Part shown: positions 63,559-64,000 of the stretch, in pieces
How the letters are laid out: every line of letters starts with the position of its first letter
Numbering within the stretch: position 1 is the stretch's first letter
Source of the DNA: Lysobacter alkalisoli
GTDB lineage: Bacteria > Pseudomonadota > Gammaproteobacteria > Xanthomonadales > Xanthomonadaceae
Assembly: GCF_006547045.1 (NCBI RefSeq)
Contig: NZ_CP041242.1
Coordinates: 3,420,001-3,484,000 of the forward strand
Direction of reading: 5' to 3'
Length of the DNA: 64,000 nucleotides
Made by a program: the position numbers and the translations under genes
Notes under the pieces: model-generated
The model's input: only the letters and a program-made list of their open reading frames with translations
What the model was told of the DNA's origin: nothing
Database searches by the model: none

Positions 63559-64000
63559 GGCATCCTGCCTTGTTCTCGATGCGCGCCTGCCCGGAGCGTG
63601 CGCGGATCTCGGAGAAGGTCCAGTCGCGGACGAACTCGCCGTTCTCCCACACCGTTTCCATCGCATGCTCCCAGCCCAGGGGAAGCGCCATGTCCTCGAC
63701 GTCGGCGACGTCATCGGGCACCGGTACGGTCTTCACGCTGCCGTATTCGACATGCCGCAACAGTGCCAGCCGGCCGCGCTTGGAGGTCTTGCCGCTGTCG
63801 GTGACCGGGTCCTTGTAGACGTCGATCCACTGGCCGTCGACACGTGCCGCCGAGCACTTGAGCGCGAACTTCTGGGTGTCGCGGTTGAGCTTCTGCAGCA
63901 GACCACCGCCCATGCCGAAGGCGATGTTGTCGGTGGCGTAGCCGGCCTCGGTGATCCGCTCCAGGATCGCGCGGATGCTGTCCGGGTCGACACCGTCGCC
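63536..64000 (-). CDS. Nicotinamide phosphoribosyltransferase, C-terminal part (5' end outside window)
   Basis: The frame is open from base 64000 to the stop at 63536 (154 residues). It reads GDGVDPDSIRAILERI, IAFGMGGGLLQKLNRDTQKF and the KDPVTDSGKTSKRGRLALLR block, which match the C-terminal catalytic half of NAMPT/NadV. These enzymes make NMN from nicotinamide and phosphoribosyl pyrophosphate. The gene overlaps the downstream radical SAM gene by 23 bases, which puts it in the same operon as the STM4011-4015 set, an unexpected companion for an NAD salvage enzyme. Confidence 0.9.
   Translation of the reverse strand, partial: GDGVDPDSIRAILERITEAGYATDNIAFGMGGGLLQKLNRDTQKFALKCSAARVDGQWIDVYKDPVTDSGKTSKRGRLALLRHVEYGSVKTVPVPDDVADVEDMALPLGWEHAMETVWENGEFVRDWTFSEIRARSGQARIENKAGCHEAAFAD

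Overview
The window is a high-GC (roughly two-thirds G+C) chromosomal segment from a gammaproteobacterium. The block rsmB-fmt-def / LysM-dprA-smg-topA-tsaC, together with rpoD, rpoH, priA and a PH-domain pair, points to the Lysobacterales (Xanthomonadales). That placement rests on gene order and protein resemblance; there is no rRNA in the window. Most of it is ordinary housekeeping DNA, with several clear scars of gene acquisition and decay.

Layout. 1-1.9 kb: the 5' part of a secreted GH92 alpha-mannosidase gene, then a SnoaL-like gene split by an orphan integron gene cassette (GFA-family gene plus attC). 1.9-5.6 kb: a DUF2314-SUFU fusion, rpoD and dtd. 5.7-12.1 kb: lipid A acyltransferase-like gene, a secreted repeat protein, two PH-domain membrane proteins and two glycosyltransferases. 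12.2-24 kb: rsmB, fmt, def, LysM protein, dprA, smg, an RDD protein, topA, a frameshifted GbpA-like LPMO and tsaC. 24-34 kb: DUF4124 pair, SDR, lipoprotein, sppA, a MATE transporter, DUF3667/DUF4286 genes, and a DUF3106 gene behind a sigma-factor-like membrane protein. 34-37 kb: a DnaA-box palindrome and priA, which carries an in-frame palindromic insertion.

36.9-45.0 kb looks like an island at the 3' end of priA. It carries a collagen-containing trimeric autotransporter, a 1044-residue MACPF (perforin-like) protein, and a two-component system whose kinase is frameshifted. It is bounded on the right by a second, diverged copy of the priA 3' end, exactly where the neighbouring S9 peptidase gene ends. 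No integrase is visible. 45-56 kb returns to core genes: S9 peptidase, a membrane spermidine-synthase-like protein, a Pcm-like protein, NYN protein, transaldolase, GbsR-type regulator, NDUFA9-like protein, NDH-2 and rpoH.

56.1-64 kb is one minus-strand cluster: a nicotinamide phosphoribosyltransferase gene (cut by the window edge), a radical SAM gene, a methyltransferase-nucleotidyltransferase fusion, then the five-gene set STM4015-STM4014-STM4013-STM4012-STM4011 (leucine-rich repeat, ATP-grasp, alkaline-phosphatase-superfamily hydrolase, HemN-like radical SAM, radical SAM). Stops and starts overlap or nearly touch, so the products probably act in one uncharacterised pathway. This cluster and the MACPF island are the best candidates for undescribed biology.
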